Notes under the pieces: generated by a model | The model's database searches: none | Seen by the model: the letters and a program-made list of their open reading frames with translations, nothing else | Told to the model about the DNA's origin: nothing | Position numbers and translations under genes: made by a program | In this document: one piece after another, positions 62,691-64,000 of the stretch | How the letters are laid out: every line of letters starts with the position of its first letter | How positions within the stretch are numbered: position 1 is the stretch's first letter | NCBI GenBank assembly: GCA_021234155.1 | Contig: JAJEKV010000041.1 | Location: 8,190,917 to 8,254,916, forward strand | DNA: 64,000 bases | Reading direction: 5' to 3' | Source of the DNA: Isoetes taiwanensis | Taxonomy: Eukaryota; Streptophyta; Lycopodiopsida; Isoetales; Isoetaceae

Positions 62691-63492
62691 TACCATAAGG
62701 CTCGTCCTACGTTCGTGGATTGGCTACCTGCTGGTGGAATAAGAATGTGGAAAGAAGGAGAGGATGGAAAACCCCTAATGCCATATGGAAATCCGAAGAT
62801 GCTAGCACCTAAGAGCTCGGTGAAAGACATTGGTCAGCTCCGAAACAGTATCCATAAGCATATCCTCCATTGGATCGCATGCTCGACGAACAAGAAGGGC
62901 ACACCAGAGACGGCCAAATATACAACACAATTTACGGCGACAATTGAATATTGGATGGGACTCTTGGAGCATCTGGGTAACATCACCAACGTGGAAGGTC
63001 CTTACGAGGACTTTTGGCCGCGCACTAGGCAAGATAGACTTGACGTACCTGATGTTGGCTGTGGTGGAGCCAATTGCAACCATCACTCCTGCTTATGTTG
63101 GTCCATTGAAGGATAAGCCCGTACCAGAATTCAATCCTTTCAAGGATTTGAAGAAGGGCATGTTTGTATTGGCGCGCCCTGATGATGTCTTGTGCCCAAC
63201 ATGGCTAGGGTATGCTACAGAGGAACCCCAAATGGATGATAAGAAAGATAACTTCGAGACTATCCAGGTCACTTGGTGGGAGCCTGTCCCTGTTAGGAAC
63301 CAGGTGTTCCCAGCTAACTATGTCAATTGTTGGAAGAAGAGATGGAGGCCGACGACTGCTAGTGACCGCATTGAGATAGAGAGTATCGACTACGCTTGGA
63401 GTCCTTCGAATAAGAAGAAGCTACCAAACACTGTCAAGATTTCTACGCTTGTTGCAGAAGCATATGCGGCACTTGCCGGGGATGTATGTTAG
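62691..63492 (+). pseudogene. DDE-transposase-like protein, 3' part, displaced by 24.8-kb insertion
   Basis: Directly after the target duplication the sequence resumes as a protein: MYHKARPTFVDWLPAGGIRM, then DIGQLRNSIHKHILHWIA and QFTATIEYWMGLLEHLG. After a frameshift near 63030 it continues KIDLTYLMLAVVEPIATI, DLKKGMFVLARPDDVLCPTW, TWWEPVPVRNQVFPANY and ends TAG at 63490-63492. Removing the insertion and one copy of TCATG places the two halves one base out of frame, so an extra indel lies near 37895-37905. The GMFVLARPDD...WWEP segment resembles a small beta-barrel reader domain, by pattern only. Confidence 0.65.
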
Positions 63493-64000
63493 TGTTATCG
63501 AAGCGTCTGTTTTATAAAAAGTCCACAATTCAAGGTATTGTCCATATTTAATGAAACTGTGCTTCTTAGTTAGTGCTTGTGATCTTAGGATCTATAAGCT
63601 GCTAAGACTGATCTAACATGCTATCCCAGCTCATTGCCAGACTAAAAGTCAGCATTGCACAACAGAATCACAAGTTACCTGATCCCTGGCTTGCTCCTGT
63701 TCCTCGAATCGCGTCCATGCCTTCGCTTGGGTTGAAGGCAGCTGTTCCTGGGAGATCTATTGTGCAAAGGTGGCTTGGCGGCACCTGGCAATGCGAACTA
63801 GTAGCTTGGCTTGGTCGGAATTGCCCAAGGAAGCCAAAATGCAAAAATGGTTCCCCTTTTGTTCCTTTTACATGACCTTTTAGGTTTAGGTTAGAAAGGA
63901 CAAATGGGGTTTTGCCATGAGGCAAAGGGGTTTAATTGCATATGTTTAATACGAGGTTGCCCCCTAGGCGCAACCCTTTACGGCTCTCAAGTACTTGTCA
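63493..64000. other. downstream of cassette; nothing firm
   Basis: No recognisable gene. The frame at 63618-63875 has no identifiable domain. A phrase GTTGCCCCCTAGGCGCAAC near 63957 resembles the CTAGGGGGCAAC part of the LTR family and may start another LTR fragment beyond the window. Confidence 0.35.

Noticed and set aside
27160-64000. Terminal inverted repeats bounding the three-gene cassette
   Set aside because: I compared 27.2-27.5 kb with the reverse complement of 63.5-64.0 kb and found no convincing match; the ends may lie elsewhere.

Overview
This is a stretch of plant nuclear DNA built almost entirely from nested mobile elements. Evidence for a plant comes from Ty3/gypsy elements of two plant-type lineages (one with an extra RNase H domain, one with a chromodomain), L1-type LINEs, a hAT-type element and plant-like introns. 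The lack of compact genes and the depth of nesting suggest a very large genome such as a fern, lycophyte or conifer; I cannot name the species.

Layout. 1-5.0 kb: decayed Ty3/gypsy element (gag zinc knuckles, protease, extra RNase H, RT, RNase H, integrase), 5' end off-window. 5.0-13.0 kb: short dispersed repeats (families A and B below), small tandem duplications, a LINE 3' end and a few unidentified exon-like pieces. 13.1-15.0 kb: GC-rich LINE fragment (minus). 15.0-18.6 kb: no recognisable gene. 18.65-22.65 kb: near full-length L1-type LINE (plus). 24.15-26.06 kb: third, GC-rich LINE cut off by an LTR fragment (26.07-27.22 kb).

27.5-37.9 kb, resuming at 62.69-63.49 kb: the most unusual part, a three-gene cassette. 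It holds (i) a 167-residue protein of unknown function (plus), (ii) a multi-exon minus-strand gene whose product starts with the histone H3 tail sequence MARTKQTAR, followed by a ParB/sulfiredoxin-like domain and a permuted beta-class DNA methyltransferase-like domain, and (iii) a plus-strand DDE-transposase-like gene (DUF7869-type). Every non-coding gap of the cassette (3' intergenic, intron, 5' intergenic, intron) carries an array of one quasi-palindrome with arms AAATTGGGCG and CGCCCAATTT, 31 copies in all. My reading is that this is a decayed mobile element that carried its own DNA-modification and chromatin-mimic protein.

37906-62685: a 24.8-kb LTR element inserted into gene (iii) with target duplication TCATG. 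It lacks recognisable pol and looks like a non-autonomous derivative. Inside it, in opposite orientation and with target duplication AGTAA, sits a 13.3-kb chromodomain-type gypsy element (39914-53183) of the same LTR family, which is the probable autonomous partner: both share LTRs, primer site, structured leader and 3' region. A hAT-type non-autonomous element (55422-56242, 8-bp duplication CTTCGCAA) has inserted into the outer element. Order of events: cassette, then outer LTR element, then inner element and hAT element.

Almost every coding region is broken by stops or frameshifts. Some of this is true decay, but LTR pairs differ in clusters at CAG/CTG trinucleotides, which could be a sequencing artefact at methylated sites.
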